Shown: one piece after another, positions 34,942 through 44,616 of the stretch
Layout: every line of letters starts with the position of its first letter
Position numbering within the stretch: the stretch's first letter is position 1
Origin: an uncultured Bacteroidota bacterium
GTDB lineage: Bacteria; Bacteroidota; Bacteroidia; Chitinophagales; Chitinophagaceae
DNA length: 44,762 nt
Direction: 5' to 3'
NCBI GenBank assembly: GCA_903912435.1
Contig: CAIWHI010000271.1
Location: 87,327 to 132,088 of the forward strand
Position numbers and translations under genes: made by a program
The notes under the pieces: model-generated
Told to the model about the DNA's origin: nothing
Seen by the model: the letters and a program-made list of their open reading frames with translations, nothing else
Database searches by the model: none

Positions 34942-35817
34942 ATGACCGAAAGATATTTCGAGAAATTCCCTACTATAAACTACGCTAACACGGTTGCTGT
35001 AAACATCACAGAACGCACCAAAGTGCTTAGTTCTGCTTTCGCTAATCCGTTTAATTATTACAGGTATGATGTAGTTAATAACGAAAGACCGGACACACTG
35101 GCAAATCGTTTCTATAACGATGAATATATGTCTTGGATCTTATACTTGACAAATAATGTTTCAGATCCTTATTATGAATGGTATATGGATCAGCAGACGT
35201 TTAGTAATTTTATTACTCTGAAATACGGTTCTCTACAGCTTGCATCTTCTAAAATAGCATTATACCGTAATAATTGGTATCAGAACATTGACCCATACTC
35301 GATTTCTTATTACAATGCTTTAACACCATCGCTTCAGAAATATTATGAACCAGTATTGCCCAGCGATGCTTATGCCACATCACCCATGGCTTATAGAAGA
35401 AAGAGAGAAGATTGGAAGATCACTACCAATTCGATCGTAAACTATGGAGTGGCAAATGGTTCATTCAATAATGACGAAATAGTAATGGTTAATTTCGATG
35501 GTGCGCACACCGGTCAAGGGCAGGTCTGTTTTGCTAACTCATCGAGCGTTTCACTTCAGCACGTCTCTGGTTACACTACCGGTATAACCATCACAGGATC
35601 TAGTTATCTTTATGGCACAGAAAGCCAAACTAACACTGTATTCACTGCAGCAACAACACTCGTAAACAACATAGTGCCTGCCGAATCTTCTTATTGGTCC
35701 CCTGTTTATTATTACGACTATGAACAAGAACAGAACGAAGCCAATAAGTCCATCGTAGTACTTAATCCACAGTACACCGCGCTGATGGCAAGCCAACTTA
35801 GAAGTCTATTGAAATAA
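34942..35817 (+). CDS. 53: Baseplate wedge, T4 gp53-like with C-terminal extension
   Basis: RYFEKFPTINYANTVAVNITERTKV...NERPDTLANRFYNDEYMSWILYLTNNVSDPYYEWYMDQQTF. Confidence 0.82.
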   Translation: MTERYFEKFPTINYANTVAVNITERTKVLSSAFANPFNYYRYDVVNNERPDTLANRFYNDEYMSWILYLTNNVSDPYYEWYMDQQTFSNFITLKYGSLQLASSKIALYRNNWYQNIDPYSISYYNALTPSLQKYYEPVLPSDAYATSPMAYRRKREDWKITTNSIVNYGVANGSFNNDEIVMVNFDGAHTGQGQVCFANSSSVSLQHVSGYTTGITITGSSYLYGTESQTNTVFTAATTLVNNIVPAESSYWSPVYYYDYEQEQNEANKSIVVLNPQYTALMASQLRSLLK

Positions 35818-37046
35818 TGTCCGGATCAATAATGGCTGGTAACTTAAATATCAAGAGCTTAGTGGTAATATCTCCTCGTGGGACTTACATTATACCGCCA
35901 TCTCAGACTTCTCTTTCGATTTATGAAAGCATCTTTACACCGGGTATAGTTTGTGATGCTACAATCGTCGACTTCAAAGATGCACTGGGTCAGATGATCA
36001 TGACCGGAGATGAGTTCTTACTCGTTTCACTTGAAACACCGGTCAGTGGCACGACAATCGACTATGTGTTCCATGTAGATAATCTAACGAATGTTCAATC
36101 TGTCGGTGCACAAAAGGTCAAAACTTATACACTGACTTGTGTCTCAGAAGAAGCCATGACTTCAAAGATCAATTTTGGTAAGGGCTATAATGATCTGTGT
36201 TCTAATATCATAGCCGATATCCACAAGAACTATCTAAAGAGCGGTAAACAAATCATAACCGAACCAACCGTAGGTCAGCAGAACATAGTCATTACACCTA
36301 GGACAGGATTTGATGCTATTAGGTTGGTCAAGACCAGATCGGTATCTTCTGTTAATAAATCTTCTCTGTACACCTACTTCGAGACCAGACAAAACAATGC
36401 TTCTGTGTTTAAGTTCGTTACCATCGAATCACTGTTTAAGAACAGCATCGTAAAAAGTTTCAGACAGGCTGATACACAAGGCATCAACTCGAAAGCAAGA
36501 GATGATGATAATATCTTGGCTTACAAGGTGGTCAATCAATTTTCTGCTACCGAGAAGATCACTCTTGGTGGAGCTAGGAAGATTGTCGATTTAGATGGTA
36601 CCACACAAATCTATAACTCGAAAATAGTAAACACTGTCGATACGAACTATGCTGATGGTGGTTTATCTATCGCTTCTGCTACTTCGAATGTATTCACACA
36701 AGCTTATACTTCGGCCAATCCGATGCTAACTAGCTTTTATGTAGACAACTTTGTTAGACCGCAGAACAACATACCTCAGTACAGCCCTGATCAACAGGCA
36801 TATGCCTCTTTAATGCTTCAGAATAGTCTTAAAATCAGAGTTCCAGGAGATCTGGTGCTAACCGCCGGTTCTATGATTAATTGTACTATCATTGATAAAA
36901 ACGAGTTAAACATCAAAGAAGACCCGCTGCTTTCCGGCAAGTTCTTGGTCGCCAGAATCCATCATAAGATTGGTAGGATCGAAGAAAGCCCAAGGTATAC
37001 ATGCGTAATGGAACTGCTTAAGGGCAAATATAATGAGGGCGTATAA
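35817..37046 (+). CDS. 27: Baseplate hub protein, gp27-like, 409 aa
   Basis: Hub-type N-terminal motif and position directly upstream of the gp5-like gene. Confidence 0.6.
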   Translation: MSGSIMAGNLNIKSLVVISPRGTYIIPPSQTSLSIYESIFTPGIVCDATIVDFKDALGQMIMTGDEFLLVSLETPVSGTTIDYVFHVDNLTNVQSVGAQKVKTYTLTCVSEEAMTSKINFGKGYNDLCSNIIADIHKNYLKSGKQIITEPTVGQQNIVITPRTGFDAIRLVKTRSVSSVNKSSLYTYFETRQNNASVFKFVTIESLFKNSIVKSFRQADTQGINSKARDDDNILAYKVVNQFSATEKITLGGARKIVDLDGTTQIYNSKIVNTVDTNYADGGLSIASATSNVFTQAYTSANPMLTSFYVDNFVRPQNNIPQYSPDQQAYASLMLQNSLKIRVPGDLVLTAGSMINCTIIDKNELNIKEDPLLSGKFLVARIHHKIGRIEESPRYTCVMELLKGKYNEGV

Positions 37047-38638
37047 TGAATAATCCTTCTCACAAAGTTTATGGTTGGTGGATAGGTGTAGTTGTAGACG
37101 TAAAAGATCCGTTCGAATCAGGACGTGTGAAGATCAGAGCTTACGGCTTACACGATGATAAAGTCAACATCCCCGATTCTTCTCTTCCATGGGCTCTGAC
37201 AGTTCAATCAGTCGATTCTGCTGCAATTGGCAAGATTGGTACTGCAGCTGTAGGGTTAGTTGTTGGTTCCAGGGTAATTGGTTTCTGGGCTGATGCCGAT
37301 CACCAGCTTCCAATCGTCTGGGGTTCCATCGGTAAAGCCGGTGATCCAATTGCAGGTCAGTTAGAATTCGGTGCACCAAAGGTAGATCCATTACTAGGTA
37401 GTGCACCTGCTAGATCTAAAGGTTCAATGCAGTACCCCAACAATCCATATACCTATTTGTTCGGTTCTCGTACTCCTATCTCATCGATTGATTCTGGCGC
37501 AGCTAACATCTTTAGTGTATCTGATACTACTGGTGTGAATACTTCTACAGCCGTAATGAAGGATATGAGGTTTGCTACTAATCCGACTATCGGCAATCAG
37601 TCTCCGAATAACAATTGTCCTATCAGCAAAATGCTAAGTCAGATCGATCCTCTTGGTATCAACTCATCTCTTAAGTGCTTACCATCTGCTTTCGACTTAC
37701 TCAAGGCCCTCTTAGATCTAGCTACGAATCTGTCTAAGGCTTTCATTGGTATGATAGCTGCTGCTATAAGAAATGCGATTCTAAAGTTAATGCAAAAGCT
37801 GGGCTTGCAGAAAGTTCTTACGATTCTGAACCAAGTAGCTCAGACGATTGGTAATGTTAAAGGTCTACTCGATCAACTCCTCGCTCAAGCTTGCGGCATC
37901 AATGCAATTACCATGGGCGTATTCAACACTGTGGACATGGCCCTGGCCACTGCAATGAATGCCATCAATACCGCTGCGGGTATTATCTATAGCTTCCCTG
38001 CTGCTGTTGCAAACCTCTCCGGTGATGCCGCTAGTGCGTTGCTTAACAGCGTCGTTACTTACCCGCTCGCTTCGATAGCTACTGCTTTCACCGCTGCACC
38101 TCCATCCGTTTCTACCGCTGCTCCAAGCAATTATGTTAGAAAGTATAGTTCATCTGATCAGTATCCAGGTTATATTGTATGGGTCGATCCAAACGGTAGT
38201 GGAGCTCCAGTATATACACCTAGGAATGGTGAACCTAACTTCATTTCTGCTTCTCAGCATTCTTCTTATGTAATGGAAAATGCTATCCTTGGTCCATTAG
38301 AAGCTGGTATCCTAAGCGGTAACTTAACAGGCGCTACATTCTCGACGATGCTATCCAATGCAGCACAGGCCGGTAAAGCTTTGGCAGTGTCTATGCTCTT
38401 AGGAGCCGGATTCAATTTGGCAGCTGGTCTGGCTTCTTCTGCTACTTCTGTTCCAGCGATAGCAAATGACCTGGTCAATGATAACATCATGATAGCTTCT
38501 GCAGCAAGTGTGGTACCTGATGCTACTAGAGCTGTAAATAAGTTCATACAAAACCAGGCCCTCGCAGTACAGAAGTCAATAAGAATGAGGATGATGGTAT
38601 CGAATACGCCGGTCCTACCCGGTTCTTGCACGATCTAA
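37046..38638 (+). CDS. 5: Baseplate hub, gp5 OB-fold-like protein, 530 aa
   Basis: WWIGVVVDVKDPFESGRVKIRAYGLHDDKVNIPDSSLPWALTVQSVDSAAIGKIGTAAVGLVVGSRVIGFWADADHQLPIVWGSIG. Confidence 0.8.
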   Translation: MNNPSHKVYGWWIGVVVDVKDPFESGRVKIRAYGLHDDKVNIPDSSLPWALTVQSVDSAAIGKIGTAAVGLVVGSRVIGFWADADHQLPIVWGSIGKAGDPIAGQLEFGAPKVDPLLGSAPARSKGSMQYPNNPYTYLFGSRTPISSIDSGAANIFSVSDTTGVNTSTAVMKDMRFATNPTIGNQSPNNNCPISKMLSQIDPLGINSSLKCLPSAFDLLKALLDLATNLSKAFIGMIAAAIRNAILKLMQKLGLQKVLTILNQVAQTIGNVKGLLDQLLAQACGINAITMGVFNTVDMALATAMNAINTAAGIIYSFPAAVANLSGDAASALLNSVVTYPLASIATAFTAAPPSVSTAAPSNYVRKYSSSDQYPGYIVWVDPNGSGAPVYTPRNGEPNFISASQHSSYVMENAILGPLEAGILSGNLTGATFSTMLSNAAQAGKALAVSMLLGAGFNLAAGLASSATSVPAIANDLVNDNIMIASAASVVPDATRAVNKFIQNQALAVQKSIRMRMMVSNTPVLPGSCTI

Positions 38639-38647
38639 GGAAATATT

Positions 38648-39409
38648 ATGACAGACCAGCGTTACTCTAATTCTACCTTTCAAGTAGAATACCCTTACAA
38701 TAAATCTACTATCACTAGAAGCGGTCATGAAATAGACATCAATGATACACCAGGACATGAGAGTCTTAGATTCATGCATACCCGTGGCACCGGTGTAGAG
38801 ATAAATGAAACAGGTGGCTGGAGTCAGGTAGTAGCTGACAATGCAACTAATTACTTCAAGAAAGGCTTGACCGAAACGGTAGAAGGTCATAAGGACGTAA
38901 AGATTGCCGGCAACTTAAACTCTAATGTAGATAATTCCATTAATGATGTCACCGGTGGTGATAGGAATATGGCTCAGGGTGGGTCTTTGATCATTGCTAC
39001 AGGAGGTACAAGACTCGATCATGTGAGTGATGACATGACAGTAACAATCGATGGCACTCACACGGTGGCAATCGCAGGAGATGCATCTTATAGCACAACT
39101 GGCGATCATGTCAGCTTGGTAAATGGTACTAAGAAGGAGATCTTATCGGAAGTGCAAACCACTGCCACCGGTAACATAGAGATAATAAATACCGGAAATG
39201 TTTATAGAATCAAAACCGGAACATTTATAGTAGAAGCTGATGCTATCATTCTGAAGACTTCAACCGGTGGTCAAATAAGTCTTGGGGCATTGATTTCTCT
39301 GTTGGCTCCTGGAGCTGTTTCTATCACGGCTGGTCTAAGAGCTTCTATTACTGCTGCAGATGTAAGCATCACTGGTCCGGCCGGCATCAACTTGAATAAT
39401 AACTTATAA
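38648..39409 (+). CDS. Central spike protein, gp5 C-terminal/gpV-like, 253 aa
   Basis: GHEIDINDTPGHESLRFMHTRGTGVEIN, then repetitive beta-helix VEGHKDVKIAGNLNSNVDNSINDVTGG. Confidence 0.75.
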   Translation: MTDQRYSNSTFQVEYPYNKSTITRSGHEIDINDTPGHESLRFMHTRGTGVEINETGGWSQVVADNATNYFKKGLTETVEGHKDVKIAGNLNSNVDNSINDVTGGDRNMAQGGSLIIATGGTRLDHVSDDMTVTIDGTHTVAIAGDASYSTTGDHVSLVNGTKKEILSEVQTTATGNIEIINTGNVYRIKTGTFIVEADAIILKTSTGGQISLGALISLLAPGAVSITAGLRASITAADVSITGPAGINLNNNL

Positions 39410-39675
39410 TGACACAAAAAGCCATACTTAGAGCTACAGTTGATATCACAGGTGGATTAAACCTCACTGGCTCTCCAAATGTTTTCATTAATGGTAAGCC
39501 GGTAGTCAGAGTAGGTGATCAGGTTGCGGTTTATGGCACACATGGAACAGGCATAATGGCTACCGGTTCCGGAACAGTATTCGTAAATGGACTTGCAGTA
39601 TGCAGGGTCGGTGATACTTCCACAAATGGCGGCACTGCAGTACTCGGAGCAGCTGCCACAGTCTTTACTTCATAG
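39409..39675 (+). CDS. PAAR-type spike tip protein, 88 aa
   Basis: FINGKPVVRVGDQV...GTHGTGIMATGSGTVFVNGLAVCRVGD. Confidence 0.88.
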   Translation: MTQKAILRATVDITGGLNLTGSPNVFINGKPVVRVGDQVAVYGTHGTGIMATGSGTVFVNGLAVCRVGDTSTNGGTAVLGAAATVFTS

Positions 39676-39684
39676 GAATAACCG

Positions 39685-40107
39685 ATGGCACAAAGAGCAG
39701 ACTTAATCACACAAACGACTAAGAAGCCAGACTTATTCTCTGACTTTTTAGATGACTTCTCCCCGCATCCACTTACCGGTGACATAGTCAGGGCTAGGAA
39801 TGAGAATTCGATTAGACAGTCGGTAAAGAACATTATTCTAACCAACATCGGCGAGCGTCTATTTCAGCCATTTATTGGATCTAATGTGAACTTAGCTCTG
39901 TTCGAACCAGATGATCAGGTTCTAGTGAATGAATTGATGTATCACATTCAAACCGCTATTAGTAACTATGAGCCAAGAGTTGCAATAAACAACATTGCTC
40001 TTCTACCAACTCAAGATTATAATGATATCTCTCTAAACATAGTTTACACCATAATAAACAGTCAGACTCCTCAGAATTTGAATCTCATTTTAGCTAGGGT
40101 GAGATAA
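39685..40107 (+). CDS. 25: Baseplate wedge, T4 gp25-like, 140 aa
   Basis: DIVRARNENSIRQSVKNIILTNIGERLFQPFIGSNVNLALFEP. Confidence 0.9.
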   Translation: MAQRADLITQTTKKPDLFSDFLDDFSPHPLTGDIVRARNENSIRQSVKNIILTNIGERLFQPFIGSNVNLALFEPDDQVLVNELMYHIQTAISNYEPRVAINNIALLPTQDYNDISLNIVYTIINSQTPQNLNLILARVR

Positions 40108-40110
40108 AAA

Positions 40111-40147
40111 AAGCCCGCTAGGAGTAATCCCGGCGGGCTTCTTCTTT
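40111..40147. terminator. Bidirectional-type terminator between gp25 and PhoH genes
   Basis: AAGCCCGC...GCGGGCTT stem followed by CTTCTTTT, A-run upstream. Confidence 0.85.
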
Positions 40148-40902
40148 TATGTGGTAATGTGCAATCTATCCTTCTCGATAATATAGTCTTTTACTAGATC
40201 ACTTCGAAGAATGTCGTTCTTATCAAATTCAACGAACTCGAAGCTTCTGATGTTCTTAATAATCTTCATAAAGCTAGGTAGACCGTTCTTGTCTTTTTCA
40301 TAAGTGAAGTCTGTCTGAGTGAAGTCGCCACAGAATATGATCTTACAATTTCGACCGACGCGTGTAATGACCGAGTCTAGTTCATGCAGAGTGCCGTTTT
40401 GCATTTCGTCAACTAAAATGATGCAGTCATTCAGTGTGATACCGCGGATGAACGATGTGGAGATGAACTCGATAAGCCCCCTGTTCTTTAGGGTTTCATA
40501 AGCATCTCCTCTGCCAAACAGCTCTGAACTGATAGCATAATATGGTGCTTCATATACTTTAGTCTTTTCTTTATTACTACCGGGTAAGAAACCCATGTCC
40601 CTGGTTGGGACTACTGATCTTACGATATAAAGCTTTTTGAAGTCTTCAGAACCATTCATGATCTCATTTAAAGCAAGATACATTGAGATGAAGCTTTTAC
40701 CGGTACCAGCGATGCCATGTAGCATCAAGTGTTTATTATTCGCATAAGCATCAAATGCTAGTTTTTGGTTTTTTGTCTTTGGGTCAACTCGCTGTAGATT
40801 AAAGCTCATCTTCTCTTTAGGTGAATTTTGTCCTTTAGATTGTTTTGCTTGCTTTTGTCTTTCGACTCTTTTTTCTTTTCTCGTGGGTCTTTCAGTTGAC
40901 AT
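40147..40902 (-). CDS. phoH: PhoH-like ATPase, 251 aa
   Basis: GIAGTGKSFISMYLAL Walker A, ILVDEMQN, GDFTQTD. Confidence 0.9.
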   Translation of the reverse strand: MSTERPTRKEKRVERQKQAKQSKGQNSPKEKMSFNLQRVDPKTKNQKLAFDAYANNKHLMLHGIAGTGKSFISMYLALNEIMNGSEDFKKLYIVRSVVPTRDMGFLPGSNKEKTKVYEAPYYAISSELFGRGDAYETLKNRGLIEFISTSFIRGITLNDCIILVDEMQNGTLHELDSVITRVGRNCKIIFCGDFTQTDFTYEKDKNGLPSFMKIIKNIRSFEFVEFDKNDILRSDLVKDYIIEKDRLHITT

Positions 40903-40932
40903 ATAGACACTTTCTTGCTAGGAACGGTGTCC

Positions 40933-41181
40933 TTAGAAAGTGTTAACAGTCGCTTTAGTTAAACCTTTGGAATGAGCTTTTTTAATTTCTTTGAGTCTAT
41001 CTCGAAACGCATCATCAGGCTTACGAAGACCTAAGCGAATGGAATCACCGATCGCAGGAGCACCATTGATAAGTTGTTGAATGTGTGGATTAGTCTTTAG
41101 ATACTCCTCCAGTTCTGATATAGACATGAAGAGGACCTCCTCTTCGGAAGTATTTAGGTTTTCAAAACGATAGTGAGGCAT
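40933..41181 (-). CDS. Conserved T4-like hypothetical protein, 82 aa
   Basis: MPHYRFENLNTSEEEVLFMSISELEEYLKTNPHIQQ..., ...KPDDAFRDRLKEIKKAHSKG. Confidence 0.75.
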   Translation of the reverse strand: MPHYRFENLNTSEEEVLFMSISELEEYLKTNPHIQQLINGAPAIGDSIRLGLRKPDDAFRDRLKEIKKAHSKGLTKATVNTF

Positions 41182-41366
41182 TAGTCGTAGTCCTCTTCAA
41201 GTTCCATTAGTCGACCGATGTCCTTCGATCGAAGGACATTAGCCATTTGCTTTTGTTTGCGACGTTCTTTAACGTCTTTGTAGTCATCATGGTCGAATTC
41301 GTTGTCTTCATCATCTGCCCAGCGACCAGACTTAAAACCTTTTTTAGACTTAGACATGTTATGCAA
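41181..41366 (-). CDS. Conserved hypothetical protein, 61 aa
   Basis: KGFKSGRWADDEDNEFDHDDYKDVKERRKQKQM. Confidence 0.65.
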   Translation of the reverse strand: MHNMSKSKKGFKSGRWADDEDNEFDHDDYKDVKERRKQKQMANVLRSKDIGRLMELEEDYD

Positions 41367-41772
41367 TCAACCCCGGAAATGCTTTTTGTACAATGTGTTT
41401 AGTAAGACCAGCAACCGGTGAAGTCTTTTCCTTAGCTGCTAAGATGACCTTCGCATCGTTTTCATGGACGGATTCAAGAAGCTCAATAAACAACTGCTCT
41501 CGTCGTGTCTGCTTCAAAGTAGAATGACCACCTTCGATGAAAAGATACATCTTCCTAATATCAGAATGCAAGACATTATGTGTTTCTGGAGCATCGGTAG
41601 GCTTATAAGGCGGCGCGCCTTCTGGCAAGGCCCACTTAATTCGATCATCGAAAGCACCTTGCAAAATAGTAAGAAGAGCCGGGCATTGGAGCTTCTGAAG
41701 TATCAGCACCTTTCCCGCTTCGTCTGGTTGCTTAGATACTAATTTCAGAATTTCTGATACTCCGAGGTTCAT
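41359..41772 (-). CDS. Conserved T4-like hypothetical protein (possibly DUF6433-like), 137 aa
   Basis: Position next to RNase H and the IKWALPEGAPPYKP / SDIRKMYLFIEGG motifs. Confidence 0.65.
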   Translation of the reverse strand: MNLGVSEILKLVSKQPDEAGKVLILQKLQCPALLTILQGAFDDRIKWALPEGAPPYKPTDAPETHNVLHSDIRKMYLFIEGGHSTLKQTRREQLFIELLESVHENDAKVILAAKEKTSPVAGLTKHIVQKAFPGLIA

Positions 41773-42611
41773 ACGAACTCCTGCATTGATTCAATTAAGA
41801 TCTTAAGTTTGTTGTTGATGAAATAGTTTAGCAGGTCCTTAGACTTCTTACCGGCCTGTGAGTTATAGCTCTCGAGGATGTTTTCAGAGACTTCCTTCGG
41901 AATCATGGTCAGGTCGATCAGCTTCTTATTACGCATGTAGTTACGCGAGACCTCAGCGGTCATGGCAGCACCACCTAGCAATACATCCAACTTCTTCTGA
42001 GTCAATGGTTTCTGGCGTTCACCAACCACGAAGCAATTGTCAGCTGACAGGACATTGGGAATACCATCGCCAGTATCACCCTTCATAACATGTTCATTAC
42101 GGAAAGCTACCGGATCGGGGTGACTGATATTCTTCTTGCGCACCGGATCATACTGACTAACGTTTTCATAAGTCTGAAGCTGAATGAAGTCCTTATCACC
42201 GGATAAGATCAACACAGGTTCTTTAGAAGAATAATTCATTACTAGAGTAGCAATGATGTCATCAGCTTCAGCAGTATCTACGTCAATGACTCGATATGGA
42301 AAGAACTCCTTAAGCTCTGCACGGATCTTATTCATGCATTCAAAGATGGCAGTCCAATTAAGTTCAGAGTTAGCCTGATTCTTCTTACGATTTGCCTTGT
42401 AGTAAGGAAAAAGCTTGCGGCGCCAGTAATTCTTGTTGTCACAAGCGATAATCATCTCACCGTATTTGTCACCAAACTTTTGGCGGTATCCACGGATCGA
42501 ATTAAGAACCATATGGCGAACCATATTCTCTTCGATGGCCGAATCTGTATGATTCCCAAGCTGGACCATGATGTTAGAGATCATCACTTGGGAAAGGTCC
42601 ACAATCATCAT
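41769..42611 (-). CDS. rnh: RNase H / 5'-3' exonuclease, T4 rnh-like, 280 aa
   Basis: IIACDNKNYWRRKLFPYYKANRKKN...DVDTAEADDIIATLV...ILSGDKDFIQLQ...GDTGDGIPN. Confidence 0.9.
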   Translation of the reverse strand: MMIVDLSQVMISNIMVQLGNHTDSAIEENMVRHMVLNSIRGYRQKFGDKYGEMIIACDNKNYWRRKLFPYYKANRKKNQANSELNWTAIFECMNKIRAELKEFFPYRVIDVDTAEADDIIATLVMNYSSKEPVLILSGDKDFIQLQTYENVSQYDPVRKKNISHPDPVAFRNEHVMKGDTGDGIPNVLSADNCFVVGERQKPLTQKKLDVLLGGAAMTAEVSRNYMRNKKLIDLTMIPKEVSENILESYNSQAGKKSKDLLNYFINNKLKILIESMQEFV

Positions 42612-43007
42612 TTAAGTATTGCTTTCATAGGGTGTAATTACGATCTTGACTCGATCGGACATAATGAAACCGTCTTCACCATCCAACTCAAACAAAGAGC
42701 CGGCGATTAATTGAAGCGGGTGTTGGATATCATATAGCTTGCACATAAGAGACCTGATAGATTCTACCAGGAGAGCAGCATCTTTAACATAATGCTCATC
42801 GTCGATGGATGGTTCAAACCCTAAGACTTGGATCTGATTAAACAAAACGGGAATAATTGTTTCGATTGCTTCTTGTACATGATATTTCTTGAAGTCATTT
42901 AGACGTTCCTCGACTTCCTCTATCGACTGTGGAAGCGAGACGTGTTTAACATCGCCTCTACGTGGTGGAAAGTGCAGTACATTGTTTGAAATTGCTGTGT
43001 TCGACAT
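42612..43007 (-). CDS. Conserved T4-like hypothetical protein, 131 aa
   Basis: ORF in T4-like core cluster. Confidence 0.7.
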   Translation of the reverse strand: MSNTAISNNVLHFPPRRGDVKHVSLPQSIEEVEERLNDFKKYHVQEAIETIIPVLFNQIQVLGFEPSIDDEHYVKDAALLVESIRSLMCKLYDIQHPLQLIAGSLFELDGEDGFIMSDRVKIVITPYESNT

Positions 43008-43011
43008 GTTT

Positions 43012-43040
43012 ATTATATAATGCTCTTCTTAAGATGTCAA
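43012..43040 (-). promoter_or_regulatory. Exact sigma70 consensus promoter TTGACA-17-TATAAT
   Basis: Minus strand TTGACAtcttaagaagagcattaTATAATaaacATG. Confidence 0.8.
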
Positions 43041-43045
43041 TGTTT

Positions 43046-43053
43046 TATTTATA
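43046..43053 (-). promoter_or_regulatory. T4-late-type promoter core TATAAATA
   Basis: Minus strand GCTATAAATAAAAC, directly upstream of the sigma70-type promoter. Confidence 0.5.
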
Positions 43054-43633
43054 GCTTTAGTGAGCTTGGATCAGGTGACAAGAATTTCCTGATTTCTTGA
43101 GTTAACATATGAAGAATCATCATGTGACAATCTTCAACAACTCCATAGTTATTTGAATTGATGTGAATAATGATGTCTGCCAGATTTTCCTTAAGCACTC
43201 GACCACCATCAAAGCCAACTAAAGCAAAAGTCTTGTATCCAATTTTTTTAGCTGAAATAAGACCTTTGATGACGTTAGCAGAGTTACCACTCGAAGAAAT
43301 AGCAATAACATCTGCCTTCTTAAAGGCCAAATATTCTAACTGCCGAGAGAACAGCTTATCATAACCAATATCATTAGATATAGCTGTCATTAGAGGAGAA
43401 TTGCTACAAAGGCTAATACATGGATAACACCAGCCCAAATTGTCTTCAAAGATGCCTTTTGAGAGATCGGCCACAATATGATTAGCAATAGCAGCAGATC
43501 CACCATTACCAAAAAATATGGCCGGGCTTTGATTTTGAGCTTCATCTTGTCTGGAGATAACCTCCAGAAATTCTGCAAGCTTATCCTTATTAATTGTACC
43601 CAGTGCGTCTATAACCATTTCAAAGTAGTTCAT
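43049..43633 (-). CDS. gmhA: Phosphoheptose isomerase (GmhA-like, SIS domain), 194 aa
   Basis: FFGNGGSAAIANHIVADLSKG...AISSSGNSANVIKGL...KTFALVGFDGG. Confidence 0.85.
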   Translation of the reverse strand: MNYFEMVIDALGTINKDKLAEFLEVISRQDEAQNQSPAIFFGNGGSAAIANHIVADLSKGIFEDNLGWCYPCISLCSNSPLMTAISNDIGYDKLFSRQLEYLAFKKADVIAISSSGNSANVIKGLISAKKIGYKTFALVGFDGGRVLKENLADIIIHINSNNYGVVEDCHMMILHMLTQEIRKFLSPDPSSLKL

Positions 43634-44616
43634 ATCTTTAGTGCCTTTGTGCCTTCATGATCAAATTGGAAATTAAAAAGTGGATAATGCGCGTTAGTCA
43701 TGATTTCTATTACAGTATTCTGAGCAGCCTTAGGAACATAGAACAACATATAACCTCCACCACCAGCACCTAATAGCTTACCACCAAGTGCACCAGACTT
43801 GATACCAAGTTCATACATCTCATCAATGTATGGATTACTAATATTAGGAGCTAGTTGTTTCTTAAGGTTCCAAGTATCGTTCAATAAAGAACCAAAGCCA
43901 TCGACGTCATGCTTCAATAGTCGTTTGAGAGCATATTCGGCAATGTCAACCATCTTAACGGTTAATTCAATTGTATCACCTTTCTTCAAATTGTCAACTT
44001 GTTTTGTTAAGATATCAGAAGTTTTTCTGGTTATATTGGTTCCAAAGCAAAGGAGATTCTTCTCAATATTAGCCGGCATCATCACCGAACCATAAGAAGA
44101 GAATGGAATACATTCTACACTATTGCCACTGAACTTGATAATATTGAATCCACCATAGGCCGCAGCATATTGGTCTTGCTTTCCAATAGGTTCTTTGCAC
44201 TTATCAATCTCAATAAGGCAAGCTAGTTCTGCAATAGCCTTCTTATTTAATTTTAATCCGGTTTGGTCAGACATCAACGCGGCTGCTAATCCTACAGTAA
44301 ATGTAGAAGAAGAGCCTAGGCCTGTTCCCTTAGTGGAAACATCGGAGAAGCTGCAGATCTCGATATGCGAATTTATCTTGAAATGCTTAAGTAGTTCTCT
44401 AACTCGGTCATGTTTGATTTCATTAACATCGGATACGGTTTCGGCTTCTGAATAAACCACTCTAATGTGAGGCAATTGTCCTCGATTGACCGCCAGATTG
44501 ATGTACTTATCAATACTAGTCGAGATGACCATACCTTCATTTTGATTGTAATATTCGGGGATATCACTTCCACCCCCAAAGAAACTTATACGTAAAGGTG
44601 TCTTAGTTACAATCAT
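43630..44616 (-). CDS. hddA: GHMP kinase, D-glycero-D-manno-heptose 7-phosphate kinase-like (HddA), 328 aa
   Basis: MIVTKTPLRISFFGGGSDIPEYY...GTGLGSSSTFTVGL...KLLGAGGGGYMLF. Confidence 0.85.
   Translation of the reverse strand: MIVTKTPLRISFFGGGSDIPEYYNQNEGMVISTSIDKYINLAVNRGQLPHIRVVYSEAETVSDVNEIKHDRVRELLKHFKINSHIEICSFSDVSTKGTGLGSSSTFTVGLAAALMSDQTGLKLNKKAIAELACLIEIDKCKEPIGKQDQYAAAYGGFNIIKFSGNSVECIPFSSYGSVMMPANIEKNLLCFGTNITRKTSDILTKQVDNLKKGDTIELTVKMVDIAEYALKRLLKHDVDGFGSLLNDTWNLKKQLAPNISNPYIDEMYELGIKSGALGGKLLGAGGGGYMLFYVPKAAQNTVIEIMTNAHYPLFNFQFDHEGTKALKI

Noticed and set aside
43960-43995. Internal promoter in hddA (TTGACA-16-TACAAT on the minus strand)
   Set aside because: Lies inside a conserved coding region and may be chance; too weak to list without start-site data.
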